From SFWF01 sp045539925 (GTDB lineage: Bacteria > Bacillota > Clostridia > Oscillospirales > Acutalibacteraceae), in contig JAZQGH010000082.1 in assembly GCA_045539925.1 (NCBI GenBank), positions 1-51,937 of the forward strand: 51,937 nucleotides of DNA. Reading direction: 5' to 3'. A program made the translations under genes and the position numbers. Below the pieces are notes generated by a model. The model saw nothing but the letters and a program-made list of their open reading frames with translations. It made no database searches and was not told the DNA's origin. Below are positions 1 to 7,905 of this stretch, one piece after another (position 1 is the first letter of the stretch; each line of letters starts with the position of its first letter).

Positions 1-1
1 T

Positions 2-88
2 TGCTAATTGTTTTGTACTTATATTTTCTTTCAAATATCTCTCTACTATTTCAAGCTTTAGTTCATCACTATACTTCTTTTTTGACAT
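2..88 (-). mobile_element. IS3-family transposase OrfA, N-terminal fragment cut by window edge
   Basis: Read on the minus strand from the ATG at 88, the frame gives 29 residues beginning MSKKKYSDELKLEIVERYL and runs off the window at base 1. This is the start of the helix-turn-helix OrfA protein of IS3-family (IS150-like) elements, which binds the element ends and is joined to OrfB by frameshifting. An AAAGGGG ribosome site lies 8 bases before the ATG. The terminal repeat at 118..141 lies about 30 bases further out, so this is the left (promoter-proximal) end of the element. Whether the rest is intact cannot be seen. Confidence 0.85.
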
Positions 89-117
89 AGAATTAACCCC
101 TTTCATTAGACTCTTTT

Positions 118-141
118 GTCTAACAAAAGGGGTTCACTTCA
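118..141 (-). repeat. Terminal inverted repeat of the IS3-family element
   Basis: The minus strand from 141 inward starts TGAAGTGAACCCC and continues TTTTGTTAGAC. This resembles IS150-type left ends (TG..CTGCACCC.TTTTGTTGGAC, recalled from the family). Just inside, CTTTTGT-TAG-ACAAAAG and TTAGAC-AAAAGA-GTCTAA can form alternative small hairpins near the transposase promoter. The outer boundary at 141 is inferred from the TG start of the repeat. The target duplication cannot be confirmed without the other end. Confidence 0.65.
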
Positions 142-171
142 GTGTCCACTCGGCGGTCATTTTTTTAAGGT

Positions 172-399
172 TTACGCTTCCATCCAGACTTTTGCCTTTT
201 CTGCAGACATACGCTTGATGTCTTCCTTCTTGTAGGGAGATTCTTCTCCGCCGTTTACATAAAGGAAATATTTGCCACCCTCGGTCTTATAAAGGGTCTC
301 TTCATAGCCGTCAGCGTCACCAAACTGACCGAAGGTCTTTTTTGAGATAAACTCTGCATTTTCGGTGTTGTATTCTACCTTGCAAATAATCTTCTGCAT
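172..399 (-). CDS. Small conserved protein of unknown function (75 aa)
   Basis: A 75-residue acidic/basic mixed protein starting MQKIICKVEYNTENAEF, with a central GDADGYEETLYKTEGGKYFLY segment and the C-terminal part KKEDIKRMSAEKAKVWM. From memory, similar short proteins occur widely in Clostridia, without a known role. There is no signal peptide, membrane segment or cysteine cluster. The ATG at 399 is preceded by AGAAAGGA and by a good sigma-A promoter (453..481), so it is probably a single-gene unit. The IS3 element sits about 30 bp past its stop codon and does not interrupt it. Confidence 0.8.
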   Translation of the reverse strand: MQKIICKVEYNTENAEFISKKTFGQFGDADGYEETLYKTEGGKYFLYVNGGEESPYKKEDIKRMSAEKAKVWMEA

Positions 400-452
400 T
401 GTTTTCGTCCTTTCTTATGTAAATTTTCCTCGCATATCGGGAATACCGCAAC

Positions 453-481
453 ATATTACCATACAAAAAGTGAAAAATCAA
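453..481 (-). promoter_or_regulatory. Sigma-A promoter of the 75-aa gene
   Basis: On the minus strand TTGATT (476..481), a 17-base spacer and TAATAT (453..458) match the housekeeping promoter pattern. It lies about 55 bases before the start codon at 399. Confidence 0.65.
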
Positions 482-628
482 GTCTTTTTGGTCGAATACC
501 AAGACTTACCTTTATTTAATTTTATTAACATCAATCTTATTCGTCTTTTAGGGAGCAAAGAGGGATCTCAAACACAGCAATGTTCTAAATCCAACAGCCT
601 GTACATATTCATATTTTAGGTGATAAAA

Positions 629-1531
629 ATGAAAGACGACAGGTTTGAGACGGTGCTGTATGCACTGCCCGAAAGAATAACCCACATACTGAGCGTTTTG
701 CCCCTTTGTGTAAAAAACTGCATATATGAAATAAGGCTGAGACGGGATAAGCCTGTATGTCTTACAGGCGACGGTGTTTTTTATGTATCTGAGGAGGGTC
801 AGGCAAGTACATATGTTCCTAAAAATCCTCTTATAATCACAGACGCCGAGCTTAGCGAGGTCATAATGCGCATAACAAACCATTCGGCCTACACTAGAGA
901 GCAGGAGCTCAAAGAGGGCTATCTTTCTATGCGGTCGGGCAATCGCGCAGGGGTCTGCGGAAGATTTTCATCAGGAAGACTTATTGATGTTACCTCGGTG
1001 AATATAAGAATAGCAAGGCAGATAAAGGGCTGTGCTGACAATATTTTAGGGCTTTGTGAAAAGGGGCTACTTATTGCAGGTCCACCTGGGAGCGGTAAGA
1101 CTACAATGCTCAGGGACCTTGTCCGTCAGCTGTCAAACGGCGGAAAAAGGGTCTGCGTAATAGATTCCCGCGGGGAGATATGCTCAGGTATGGGTAAGGA
1201 AAGCACACTTGATGTGGGACCTAATACAGATGTGATAACGGGACTCGATAAAGCATCAGGCGTGGAAATAGCCCTTCGCACAATGTTCCCTGACTTCATA
1301 GCCTTTGATGAGGTGGGCAGCGGCAGAGAGCTTAGCCTCATAAAAGAAAGCTTCTTTTCGGGAGTTAGTATACTTACGACCGCCCACGCATCAAGCGAGG
1401 AGGATATCATCAGCCGTGATGTAACTAAAATGCTTTTAGACAGCGGAATAGAAAATATTGTCCTTCTCGGTGCAAAGCCGGGTGATGAAATTACTCTGCT
1501 AGAGAAAAATCGGGTGAAGACCCTTGCTTAA
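629..1531 (+). CDS. spoIIIAA: Stage III sporulation protein AA, secretion-type ATPase
   Basis: Cytosolic ATPase of the SpoIIIA-SpoIIQ channel that links mother cell and forespore; it resembles type II/IV secretion ATPases. The Walker A motif GPPGSGKTTMLRD and a Walker B with FIAFDEVGS are plain, followed by an STTAHA-like segment (TTAHASSEED). The length of 300 aa is normal for the family. The frame extends to a GTG at 620, but the ribosome site AGGTGA lies at 618-623 and fits the ATG at 629. It is the first gene of an eight-gene operon and overlaps spoIIIAB by 8 bases. In Bacillus the operon is sigma-E controlled; I could not pick out a convincing sigma-E site here. Confidence 0.96.
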   Translation: MKDDRFETVLYALPERITHILSVLPLCVKNCIYEIRLRRDKPVCLTGDGVFYVSEEGQASTYVPKNPLIITDAELSEVIMRITNHSAYTREQELKEGYLSMRSGNRAGVCGRFSSGRLIDVTSVNIRIARQIKGCADNILGLCEKGLLIAGPPGSGKTTMLRDLVRQLSNGGKRVCVIDSRGEICSGMGKESTLDVGPNTDVITGLDKASGVEIALRTMFPDFIAFDEVGSGRELSLIKESFFSGVSILTTAHASSEEDIISRDVTKMLLDSGIENIVLLGAKPGDEITLLEKNRVKTLA

Positions 1532-1967
1532 AATAATAGGACTTATCCTCGTTGTTACCGCCTTTACGGGTGTAGGTTTTTTCAGGGCAGAAGCCCTAAG
1601 ATACCGACATTTAAGGCTCAGAGAAATATGCTTGTTTATCGAGGAAACAGCAGACCGCATCAGAACAGGTGAGGAGCTTTACCTCATAATAAATTTGTGC
1701 GGACAAAAGGCAGGAATTTTTGTGGAAGATTATCATACAAGAATAGACCGAAAAGGACTGACTGCTGAGGACATAAGGCTGACAGAAGGCTTTTTTTCAG
1801 AGCTTGGAATGGGCGATACCGAGTCTCAGCTTAAAAGATGCGAGGTTTATCTGCAACTGCTGAGAAAAAACGAAGCGGAGGCATGCAGTGATGCGCACAC
1901 AAAAACCTCCCTTTACGGCAAACTCGGCTTTTTTGCAGGGCTTTTTGCGGCGATAATACTCATTTAG
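1524..1967 (+). CDS. spoIIIAB: Stage III sporulation protein AB
   Basis: Membrane-anchored component of the SpoIIIA channel, thought to work with the AA ATPase in the manner of a type II secretion GspF-like platform. An N-terminal hydrophobic helix (IIGLILVVTAFTGVGFF) is followed by a soluble helical region and a C-terminal hydrophobic tail (GKLGFFAGLFAAIILI). The TTG start overlaps the end of spoIIIAA by 8 bases and is preceded by GGGTGAAG, so translation is probably coupled. At 147 aa it is somewhat shorter than the roughly 170 aa usual in Bacillus. Identity rests on position and topology together. Confidence 0.92.
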   Translation: MLKIIGLILVVTAFTGVGFFRAEALRYRHLRLREICLFIEETADRIRTGEELYLIINLCGQKAGIFVEDYHTRIDRKGLTAEDIRLTEGFFSELGMGDTESQLKRCEVYLQLLRKNEAEACSDAHTKTSLYGKLGFFAGLFAAIILI

Positions 1968-1975
1968 GTGAAATT

Positions 1976-2170
1976 ATGGATGTAGATTTAATTTTTAAGG
2001 TTGCCGCCATAGGAATTATTGTTACGGTGCTAAATCAGGTGCTTGTGCGCTCGGGTAGGGAGGAACAGGCAATGCTTACAACCCTTACAGGCCTTGTTGT
2101 GGTACTTCTTATGGTGGTGGATGTCATTGCCGAGCTGTTCTCCACCGTAAAAGCGGTTTTCGGGCTTTAG
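1976..2170 (+). CDS. spoIIIAC: Stage III sporulation protein AC
   Basis: A 64-residue, very hydrophobic protein with two membrane helices (about residues 4-24 and 35-57) joined by a short loop holding GREEQAM, which is the characteristic layout of SpoIIIAC. It forms part of the inner-membrane portion of the feeding-tube complex in the mother cell. The ATG is preceded by AGGTGA and follows the spoIIIAB stop by 8 bases. The next gene starts 2 bases after its stop. Confidence 0.95.
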   Translation: MDVDLIFKVAAIGIIVTVLNQVLVRSGREEQAMLTTLTGLVVVLLMVVDVIAELFSTVKAVFGL

Positions 2171-2172
2171 CT

Positions 2173-2562
2173 ATGGAGCTTACAGCCTTGCTTGGGGTCT
2201 GCGTCGTATCTGCGGCGGTCATAACCCTTATAAGACAGTATAAAAGCGAGTATGCAGTATTTATTTCGGTGGCGGCAGGCGGAGCGGTGCTTCTGTCGGT
2301 GCTTCTGGATATAGGAAACGGGCTTTTAGAGATAAGAAATGCGGTTTCGTCTCTGGGTGTGGATGTGTCATATTTTTTTGTAGCTCTTAAGGCGCTGGGA
2401 ATATGCGTTATAACAGGCTTTATTGCCGACACCTGCCGTGATTCGGGCAATACAGCCCTTGCCGCAAAGGCAGAACTTGCGGGAAGATGTGCGGTATTTT
2501 TACTGTCGGTGCCTCTTCTTATATCGGTGTTTGAGACTGCCTGCAGGTTTATAGGAAAATGA
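2173..2562 (+). CDS. spoIIIAD: Stage III sporulation protein AD
   Basis: A 129-residue membrane protein with about four hydrophobic segments, including SEYAVFISVAAGGAVLLSVL and CAVFLLSVPLLISVFETA, and the conserved stretch FFVALKALGICVITGF that is typical of SpoIIIAD. It is a membrane component of the SpoIIIA complex. No separate ribosome site is obvious, and the start lies 2 bases after spoIIIAC, so translational coupling is likely. Its stop overlaps the spoIIIAE start as ATGA. Confidence 0.95.
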   Translation: MELTALLGVCVVSAAVITLIRQYKSEYAVFISVAAGGAVLLSVLLDIGNGLLEIRNAVSSLGVDVSYFFVALKALGICVITGFIADTCRDSGNTALAAKAELAGRCAVFLLSVPLLISVFETACRFIGK

Positions 2563-3656
2563 AAAAACTCATAATGATATTATTCTTTTTAGCGGTATTT
2601 ACATTATCTGTCTCGGCTGAGGATCCATATAAGGGTCAGTATGACGCTACACACACAGAAAAAATATACGACCTTCTCCCCGAATCTGCAAAAAAGGTTG
2701 CAGAAGAGCTGGAAATAGATATAGGAGAGGCGGATTGGGTCAATAACATCACTCCCGAAGGTATATTTTCACAAATTTGGGATTTTGTAAAAAACGGCAG
2801 TAAAACACCTCTGCGTGCAGGGGGAGGAATGGCTGCGGTAATTATCCTACTTGCCGCTGTGGGCAGCTTCGATTGGTTTAAGTCGATGGAGGGTATGACC
2901 TCTTGTGTTTTTATTGTAACCTGCGCCGCAGGACTGCTTTACCCTATGTTTTCTCTTATAGAAAGCTGTAGTGAGGCGGTAAAGGGAATAAGCACATTGA
3001 TGACAGGCTTTGTGCCCCTTTATGCAGGGATACTCACTGCAGGAGGGCAGGTTGCCACCGCATCGGGAATGAGCTTTCTACTGCTTGCCGCCGCAGGCGG
3101 GGTAGGAAATCTTTCCTCCTTTGTTATAGTCCCTCTTATGAACTGTTATCTCGGTGTAGCCGTTGCGGCAACGGTGCTCCCCACAGGGGGAACAAACCGA
3201 CTGGGAGAGGGCATTAAAAAAACCGCAATGTGGGTACTCTCCCTCACCCTTACCCTGTTTTTGGGGCTTATATCCATTCAGACCGCCGTAAACAAGGCGG
3301 GAGACAATTTAGGACTTAAGGCGGCAAGGTTTATGATAGGCTCCTTTGTGCCGGTTGCAGGGGGAGCCCTTTCGGAAAGCCTTACAACCCTGATAGGCTC
3401 TGTAAAGCTGCTTGGCTCTTCTGTGGGAATGTTCGGTGTGCTGAGTATTGCCGCAACCGTTTTACCTGTGGTAATAGAGCTTCTTATATGGCGTATAGTC
3501 CTTTTTGCTCTGGATATAGCGGCAGAGCTTTTCGGAATACGGGCAAAGACAGATCTTCTGCGGGCGGCAGATTCGGTAATAGCAGTGCTTATAGGTGTGC
3601 TGCTCTTTACGGCGGCACTCTTTATCATATCCTTAGCGGTGGTTTCGGGAGGATAG
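2559..3656 (+). CDS. spoIIIAE: Stage III sporulation protein AE
   Basis: The large polytopic membrane protein of the SpoIIIA complex (365 aa). An N-terminal signal-like segment (MKKLIMILFFLAVFTLSVSA) is followed by a soluble stretch of about 70 residues. Then come some seven to eight hydrophobic segments, from GGMAAVIILLAAVGSF to the C-terminal SVIAVLIGVLLFTAALFII. Length and topology agree with the family. The start overlaps the spoIIIAD stop (ATGA). GGGAGGAT at its 3' end serves as ribosome site for spoIIIAF, one base beyond its stop codon. Confidence 0.96.
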   Translation: MKKLIMILFFLAVFTLSVSAEDPYKGQYDATHTEKIYDLLPESAKKVAEELEIDIGEADWVNNITPEGIFSQIWDFVKNGSKTPLRAGGGMAAVIILLAAVGSFDWFKSMEGMTSCVFIVTCAAGLLYPMFSLIESCSEAVKGISTLMTGFVPLYAGILTAGGQVATASGMSFLLLAAAGGVGNLSSFVIVPLMNCYLGVAVAATVLPTGGTNRLGEGIKKTAMWVLSLTLTLFLGLISIQTAVNKAGDNLGLKAARFMIGSFVPVAGGALSESLTTLIGSVKLLGSSVGMFGVLSIAATVLPVVIELLIWRIVLFALDIAAELFGIRAKTDLLRAADSVIAVLIGVLLFTAALFIISLAVVSGG

Positions 3657-3657
3657 T

Positions 3658-4083
3658 ATGGAGCTTATACGCAATATTGCCACAACCTTTTGTGCGGCAG
3701 CAATCTTTACGGGGGCAGTAGGACTGCTTAGCGGACGCACTCTCGAAAAAAGCATTCGTTATATTACCGCGCTTATACTTCTTTGTACCGTTTTGACAAG
3801 CATTGTGGGGGCAGATTGGAACCTTGAAGTAAACTCTCCTGATACTAAGGCGCCAAAGACCGAAACACTTGAAGCACTGAGCATATACGAGGCGGAATAT
3901 CTTATAACAGAGCTTCTCAGACAGCATACGGTAAATTTTGAAAAAATTACCGTAACCTCTACTAAAACCGAGGGCGACTGCATAATTATTAACGAGATTG
4001 CTGTAAAAGGGGCTGATGACAGAAAAAAGACAGAGGCGGCGCTGAAATCTGCGGGAATCGACTGTAGGGTGGTGTTTAAGTGA
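3658..4083 (+). CDS. spoIIIAF: Stage III sporulation protein AF
   Basis: A 141-residue protein with two N-terminal membrane helices (about residues 8-25 and 34-52) and a C-terminal soluble domain of about 75 residues, the usual SpoIIIAF plan. The soluble domain of the family has a ring-building-motif fold like that of SpoIIIAG and SpoIIIAH. The ribosome site GGGAGGAT lies before the ATG. It overlaps spoIIIAG by four bases (GTGA). Confidence 0.94.
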   Translation: MELIRNIATTFCAAAIFTGAVGLLSGRTLEKSIRYITALILLCTVLTSIVGADWNLEVNSPDTKAPKTETLEALSIYEAEYLITELLRQHTVNFEKITVTSTKTEGDCIIINEIAVKGADDRKKTEAALKSAGIDCRVVFK

Positions 4084-4601
4084 AAGAAAGGCTTTCGGCT
4101 TGGCTTAAAAGCAAAAATACGGCAAAGCTGTTGTTTGTTGTGGGTATCATCGGCATACTTCTGATTTTTGCCTCCTCTTTTATCCCCGAGCAGGAAAAGA
4201 GTGCCGACATGGGGTCAGCCTTTAGTGAGGAGGAGTTCTGCAGCGGGCTTAAGGCAGACATAGTGCGTATGGTAGAGGGTATCTGCGGAGACCCCTCGGC
4301 AATAGTTACCGTAACACTTGATACGGGCATAGTATATGAATATGCCGACGAGCTCAGGCAAAACAGTGCTGAGGACGACACTAAAACCACTGCAGAAAAA
4401 GAACAGACCTATATAACCGTAAAGGATGCAGGCGGTGCCGAAAAACCCCTTGTTATAACCTCGTATATGCCGAAGGTACGCGGGGTGAGTATTATATGCG
4501 GTGCAGATGAAAAGACCGCAGAGGAAATTAAAAATGCCGTATGCGCGGCACTTGACATCAGCTCAAGAAAAATATACATCGGGAGGAAAACAGGGCAATG
4601 A
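4080..4601 (+). CDS. spoIIIAG: Stage III sporulation protein AG
   Basis: Ring-forming component of the mother-cell side of the feeding tube. A short cytosolic stretch and one membrane helix (KLLFVVGIIGILLIFASSF, about residues 17-35) precede an extracytoplasmic domain. That domain holds the family segments ITSYMPKVRGVSIICGAD and EEIKNAVCAALDISSRKIYIG (ring-building motif). The start is GTG, overlapping the spoIIIAF stop. The length of 173 aa is slightly below the Bacillus protein. Confidence 0.94.
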   Translation: MKERLSAWLKSKNTAKLLFVVGIIGILLIFASSFIPEQEKSADMGSAFSEEEFCSGLKADIVRMVEGICGDPSAIVTVTLDTGIVYEYADELRQNSAEDDTKTTAEKEQTYITVKDAGGAEKPLVITSYMPKVRGVSIICGADEKTAEEIKNAVCAALDISSRKIYIGRKTGQ

Positions 4602-5146
4602 AAAAAACAAAAAAATTCAACAAAGCTCATTTAACACTGGCGATTATGGTGATAGCGCTTGTTGCGGCAGTAGGGCTTAATATGAAATATTCAGCCGATA
4701 TGGGAAAGACCGACACCTCATCCAAATATCTGGGTCAGGCAGAATATGTAAATGCCTCGGCAGAGGGTGAAAGCGACAAGGAAACTAAGGAGAGCGAATA
4801 TTTTAAAAAGCTCCGTGAGCAGCGTAAATCGGCACGGGATGAGGCACTCGATATTATAGAAGATACCCTCGACAGAACCGACCTTACCGAAGCTCAGCGG
4901 CAGACTGCGGTAGATAAATCAAAGGCACTTGCTACCGCCACAGAGCAGGAGGCAGCAATTGAGACCCTGCTTAAAGCCAAGGGCTTTGGTAGTATTTTGG
5001 CGGTAATAGGTGAAAATGACATAAATATTATCGTAGATAAAGCTCCCAATGAGACCGAGATTACCCGTATTCAGGATGCAGTGGTGTCCCAGACAGCATT
5101 TACCGTCGCAAACATTAAAATAATAGCCGCAGAGGAAAATTCGTAA
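4598..5146 (+). CDS. spoIIIAH: Stage III sporulation protein AH, SpoIIQ partner
   Basis: Single-pass membrane protein (helix at about residues 12-28, LTLAIMVIALVAAVGLN) with a long linker rich in charged residues. The C-terminal ring-building domain runs from about residue 95 and ends FTVANIKIIAAEE. In the family this domain crosses to meet SpoIIQ of the forespore and completes the channel. The start overlaps the spoIIIAG stop (ATGA). It is the last gene of the operon; a short hairpin follows immediately. Confidence 0.95.
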   Translation: MKKTKKFNKAHLTLAIMVIALVAAVGLNMKYSADMGKTDTSSKYLGQAEYVNASAEGESDKETKESEYFKKLREQRKSARDEALDIIEDTLDRTDLTEAQRQTAVDKSKALATATEQEAAIETLLKAKGFGSILAVIGENDINIIVDKAPNETEITRIQDAVVSQTAFTVANIKIIAAEENS

Positions 5147-5164
5147 AAAAGGCTTTACCTTTTT
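5146..5164 (+). terminator. Weak terminator after spoIIIAH
   Basis: AAAAAGG-CTTTA-CCTTTTT forms a 7-bp stem just after the spoIIIAH stop codon, with its T-run inside the 3' arm. It is weak and overlaps the -35 region of the next promoter, so some read-through into the Asp23 gene is possible. Confidence 0.45.
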
Positions 5165-5181
5165 CAAATTTGTGGTATAAT
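5154..5181 (+). promoter_or_regulatory. Sigma-A promoter of the Asp23 gene (extended -10)
   Basis: TTTACC (5154..5159), a 16-base spacer and TATAAT (5176..5181), with TGG directly before the -10 hexamer giving an extended -10. It supplies housekeeping expression to the Asp23 gene independently of the sporulation operon upstream. Confidence 0.6.
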
Positions 5182-5216
5182 AAACAAAAGAACACAAATT
5201 AACGGAGGTAATCAAA

Positions 5217-5564
5217 TTGGCAGAAAGAAGCGGACTTTCCATCAATCTGGATGTAATCGAAAGCATGGCGGCTATGGCAGCACTTGAGGTAAACGGTGTT
5301 TCGTCAATGTCGGCTAAAAAGGTAGATATTAAAAAAGCTCTTGCAGGAAAATCTGTTTTCAAGCCTGTCAGCGCAGAGGTTAAAAACGGTGCTGTGGTTA
5401 TCGAGCTTTATGTTTGCATCAGCAAAAACTTCAACGCCAAGCAGGTTGCCGAGGCGGTTCAGTCAGGTGTTAAGGAAAAGGTCCAGAATATGACCTCCAA
5501 CGCCGTCACAAAGGTAAATGTTCATATTGCCGAGGTCGATCTTACAGAGGCTGAAGAAGCGTAA
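5217..5564 (+). CDS. Asp23/Gls24 family envelope stress protein
   Basis: A 115-residue protein with the Asp23/Gls24 core: INLDVIESMAAMAALEVNGV near the start, VIELYVCISKNFNAKQVAEAV in the middle and VTKVNVHIAEVDL at the end. Family members are small proteins linked to cell-envelope homeostasis and often sit near fatty-acid or nusB genes. The start is TTG with a strong GGAGGT site 8 bases before it. It has its own promoter and a strong terminator, so it is monocistronic even though it lies right behind spoIIIAH. Confidence 0.92.
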   Translation: MAERSGLSINLDVIESMAAMAALEVNGVSSMSAKKVDIKKALAGKSVFKPVSAEVKNGAVVIELYVCISKNFNAKQVAEAVQSGVKEKVQNMTSNAVTKVNVHIAEVDLTEAEEA

Positions 5565-5572
5565 AACAATAA

Positions 5573-5602
5573 GGGGCTGTCGATACGACAGCCCCGTTTT
5601 TT
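5573..5602 (+). terminator. Rho-independent terminator after the Asp23 gene
   Basis: GGGGCTGTCG-ATA-CGACAGCCCC is a perfect 10-bp stem with a 3-base loop, followed by GTTTTTT. Confidence 0.93.
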
Positions 5603-5615
5603 AAAGGTGTAAAAA

Positions 5616-6617
5616 ATGAAAAGAGTTTTAATAGATAAAGAAAGCCGTTTTTACAAAGCAAATCTTCATACCCACTCCACCTTTTCTGATGGTCGTCTCA
5701 CCCCTGAGCAGCTAAAGGCCGAGTACAAAAAACGCGGCTATTCGGTACTGGCTATTACCGATCACGAGCATCTTATCGATTTTTCTTATCTGAGTGATGA
5801 AGATTTTCTTACCATAACCTCCTGCGAGGTAGCGGTTAAGGAATTTCCCGACCAGTCGACCCTTAAAAACTATAATATGAGGGTTGCACACCTCAACTTT
5901 TATGCTCTCGACCCTGAAAATACCCTTACCCCTTGCTATAGCTCGGTCTATGACCATTTTATAAAAGAGGATTTCAGGCATCTTATAAAGTGTTGCGGTG
6001 AGTATGAAAGAGAATATTCGCCCGATGGCATTAACGATATTATCGCAAAAGCAAATGAGTCAGGCTTCCTCGTTTCCTACAATCATCCCACATGGTCGCT
6101 GGAAAATGCCTGCGATTATCTCGAGTATAACGGGCTTTTTGCGGTTGAAATATATAACCACGGTGTAGTGAGAGGCGTGGGCTTTGACGATGAACGCGTT
6201 TTAGATGATTTCTGGCGCGCAGGCAAGCCCGTTCTTTGCACAGCGGCAGACGATGCCCACAAGGTACTGCCCGACGACCAAAACAGCGATGCCTTTGGCG
6301 GCTGGGTGCAGATTGCGGCAAAAGACCTTACCTATAAGGATATTATGCATTCTCTTAAGGTGGGCAATTTTTACGCCTCCTGCGGACCCGAGATAAAATC
6401 CCTTATTGTACAGGACGATACTGTTAAAATCGAATTTTCAGATTGTGTAAGGGCAAATATGATAACCTGTGGCAGACGGACCGAGTTTGTAAGGGCAAAG
6501 GATGGTCAAACTATAAACGAAGCATACTTTAAACTGCACGAGTCGGATACCTATTTCCGCATTACCGTAACCGATGCTTCGGGCAAAAAAGCCTATACTC
6601 AGGTTTATGAAATATAA
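5616..6617 (+). CDS. PHP-domain phosphoesterase
   Basis: A 333-residue protein with the metal-binding signatures of the polymerase-and-histidinol-phosphatase (PHP) family: NLHTHSTFSDG at about residues 16-26, ITDHEH at about 47-52, SYNHPTW near 152 and AADDAH near 208. These would bind two or three divalent metals and hydrolyse a phosphoester; the substrate is unknown. The C-terminal 80 residues look like a beta-rich add-on. It lies between two strong terminators. AAAGGTGT precedes the ATG. No promoter stands out, so it may depend on read-through or on a promoter within the terminator region. Confidence 0.88.
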   Translation: MKRVLIDKESRFYKANLHTHSTFSDGRLTPEQLKAEYKKRGYSVLAITDHEHLIDFSYLSDEDFLTITSCEVAVKEFPDQSTLKNYNMRVAHLNFYALDPENTLTPCYSSVYDHFIKEDFRHLIKCCGEYEREYSPDGINDIIAKANESGFLVSYNHPTWSLENACDYLEYNGLFAVEIYNHGVVRGVGFDDERVLDDFWRAGKPVLCTAADDAHKVLPDDQNSDAFGGWVQIAAKDLTYKDIMHSLKVGNFYASCGPEIKSLIVQDDTVKIEFSDCVRANMITCGRRTEFVRAKDGQTINEAYFKLHESDTYFRITVTDASGKKAYTQVYEI

Positions 6618-6646
6618 AAAACAGCAGTTCACCGAACTGCTGTTTT
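6618..6646. terminator. Bidirectional terminator between the PHP gene and the 3D-domain gene
   Basis: AAAACAGCAGTTC-ACC-GAACTGCTGTTTT is a perfect 13-bp stem with A- and T-rich outer ends. It can therefore stop transcripts arriving from both convergent genes. Confidence 0.9.
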
Positions 6647-6650
6647 AACT

Positions 6651-7769
6651 TTAATCTACAAAATAAACTACAATATCTCTTCTTCCAAACTTAACGCACT
6701 GATCTTCGGTGTCGAGGAAGAGGTCCATATCGGCGCGGTTGCCGTAGATAAATCCGCCTGTATCAGCGGCAATAGCATAACCGTAAACATATTTTCCATC
6801 GGCAGAAACGATATACATCTTGGTGCCGTAGGGAATTTCACGTGGGTCTACCGCAACGTGACCGGGTTGGGGATAAACACCCGTTGAGGTCTTGTTACCT
6901 GTGTGGGTATAGGCGGTAGCGCGAAGGGTAGTCTTAGAAGAATACTTGATGGGCTTTCCGTTCTTATCGAGAAGAAGATCGTCGGGTGCATCAAGAGTAG
7001 AGATGCAGGGAACTGAATTTGCCTGTACAGAACCGTTGCCCGCATACTGAGGTGCGCTTGTTCCGTAAACTGTGGTAGTATCAATAGCGTATTCGGTGAT
7101 CTCTTCGTTTAAAACTACGGTTTCGGTAGCAATACCGTTAACATACTTTACAGAGCTGGTAACGGTTTTGGTTCCTGTTTTACCTGCAGTTACAAAGCTG
7201 GTGTTGGTGTCGTACTTATCGGAGTAAACAACATCATTGCCGTAGGGGATAGAAACCGTCTCTAAAACCGTCTTAAATTCTACATCGGTAATTTCAACCG
7301 TTGTTGCCTTGTCGATGTAGGTGCCAAGGGGAAGGCTTATGGTATCGTGCTCATCAATTTCAATCTGGAGACCTTTAAGGATACTTTCAAGGGTTGAGCT
7401 GCAAACCGAATAGGTGTTAACCTTTTCGCCTATTTTAACGGTAAGGGGGAAGTAGTAGCTGATTTCCACTCTGGTGGAGAAAAGCTCGTTTGAAACATTT
7501 ACGATTTCATAATCATCACTGTCAAACTTGATTTCGGCAAGAACCTTGTCAAGGTTGGCAGAAAAACCTGAAGCGGTGTAGGTGCGCTTTCCGTCAAAAA
7601 TGTTTACCGTGTGAGCCGAGCAAACAACGGTAAGTGCGATTGCAGTAATTGTAAGCACAAGGCTTATGGCTGCGGGAATATTCTTTTTAATGAGAGCTGC
7701 AGCCTTGATACAGCAATCTTTAAACTGCTGTGCAACTGTTCCTAAGAACAGCTTCATTTTCTGTAACAT
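6651..7769 (-). CDS. G5- and 3D-domain cell-wall protein (YabE/RpfB-like)
   Basis: A protein of about 372 aa with an N-terminal membrane anchor (AAISLVLTITAIALTVV), DUF348/ubiquitin-like repeats (KRTYTASGFSANLDKVLAEI; GEKVNTYSVCSSTLESILK) and a G5 region (VSIPYGNDVVYSD...GKTGTKTVTSSV). The C-terminal 3D domain carries the aspartates of VAVDPREIPYGTKMYI, AADTGG and RADMDLF. This is the architecture of YabE/Rpf-like proteins that act on peptidoglycan; the 3D domain has the fold of lytic transglycosylase MltA. Two ATGs (7772 and 7769) follow AAGGAG. The second has the better spacing (6 bases). A perfect sigma-A promoter and WalR-like boxes lie upstream. Confidence 0.92.
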   Translation of the reverse strand: MLQKMKLFLGTVAQQFKDCCIKAAALIKKNIPAAISLVLTITAIALTVVCSAHTVNIFDGKRTYTASGFSANLDKVLAEIKFDSDDYEIVNVSNELFSTRVEISYYFPLTVKIGEKVNTYSVCSSTLESILKGLQIEIDEHDTISLPLGTYIDKATTVEITDVEFKTVLETVSIPYGNDVVYSDKYDTNTSFVTAGKTGTKTVTSSVKYVNGIATETVVLNEEITEYAIDTTTVYGTSAPQYAGNGSVQANSVPCISTLDAPDDLLLDKNGKPIKYSSKTTLRATAYTHTGNKTSTGVYPQPGHVAVDPREIPYGTKMYIVSADGKYVYGYAIAADTGGFIYGNRADMDLFLDTEDQCVKFGRRDIVVYFVD

Positions 7770-7837
7770 CATAAACTCCTTTGATTCGTGTTTCAAAAAG
7801 AAACCGTTTTTCGGTAAGTAAATTTCAGTTCTCGGGT

Positions 7838-7866
7838 ATTATAACCGCAGAAATTACATATGTCAA
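7838..7866 (-). promoter_or_regulatory. Consensus sigma-A promoter of the 3D-domain gene
   Basis: On the minus strand TTGACA (7861..7866), 17 bases, TATAAT (7838..7843): a perfect match to the housekeeping consensus. The leader to the start codon is about 60 nt and contains two tiny hairpins. Confidence 0.9.
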
Positions 7867-7905
7867 ACTAAAAACAATGCCTCGATTTGTGAAAAATGCA
7901 CAAAA

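Noticed and set aside
540..628. A sigma-E promoter for the spoIIIA operon
   Set aside because: Expected from Bacillus, and there are ATGTT- and TACATATT-like strings, but the spacing is wrong and the match too weak to report.
365..883. Frames on both strands around the spoIIIAA start (365..619 plus, 548..883 minus)
   Set aside because: They lack ribosome sites and overlap the promoter of the 75-aa gene or the confident spoIIIAA gene.
1126..3927. Long antisense frames opposite the spoIIIA genes and similar shadows elsewhere (for example 35211..36188 minus, 39980..40747 minus)
   Set aside because: They lie opposite confident, conserved genes, lack ribosome sites and have low-complexity or implausible protein sequences.
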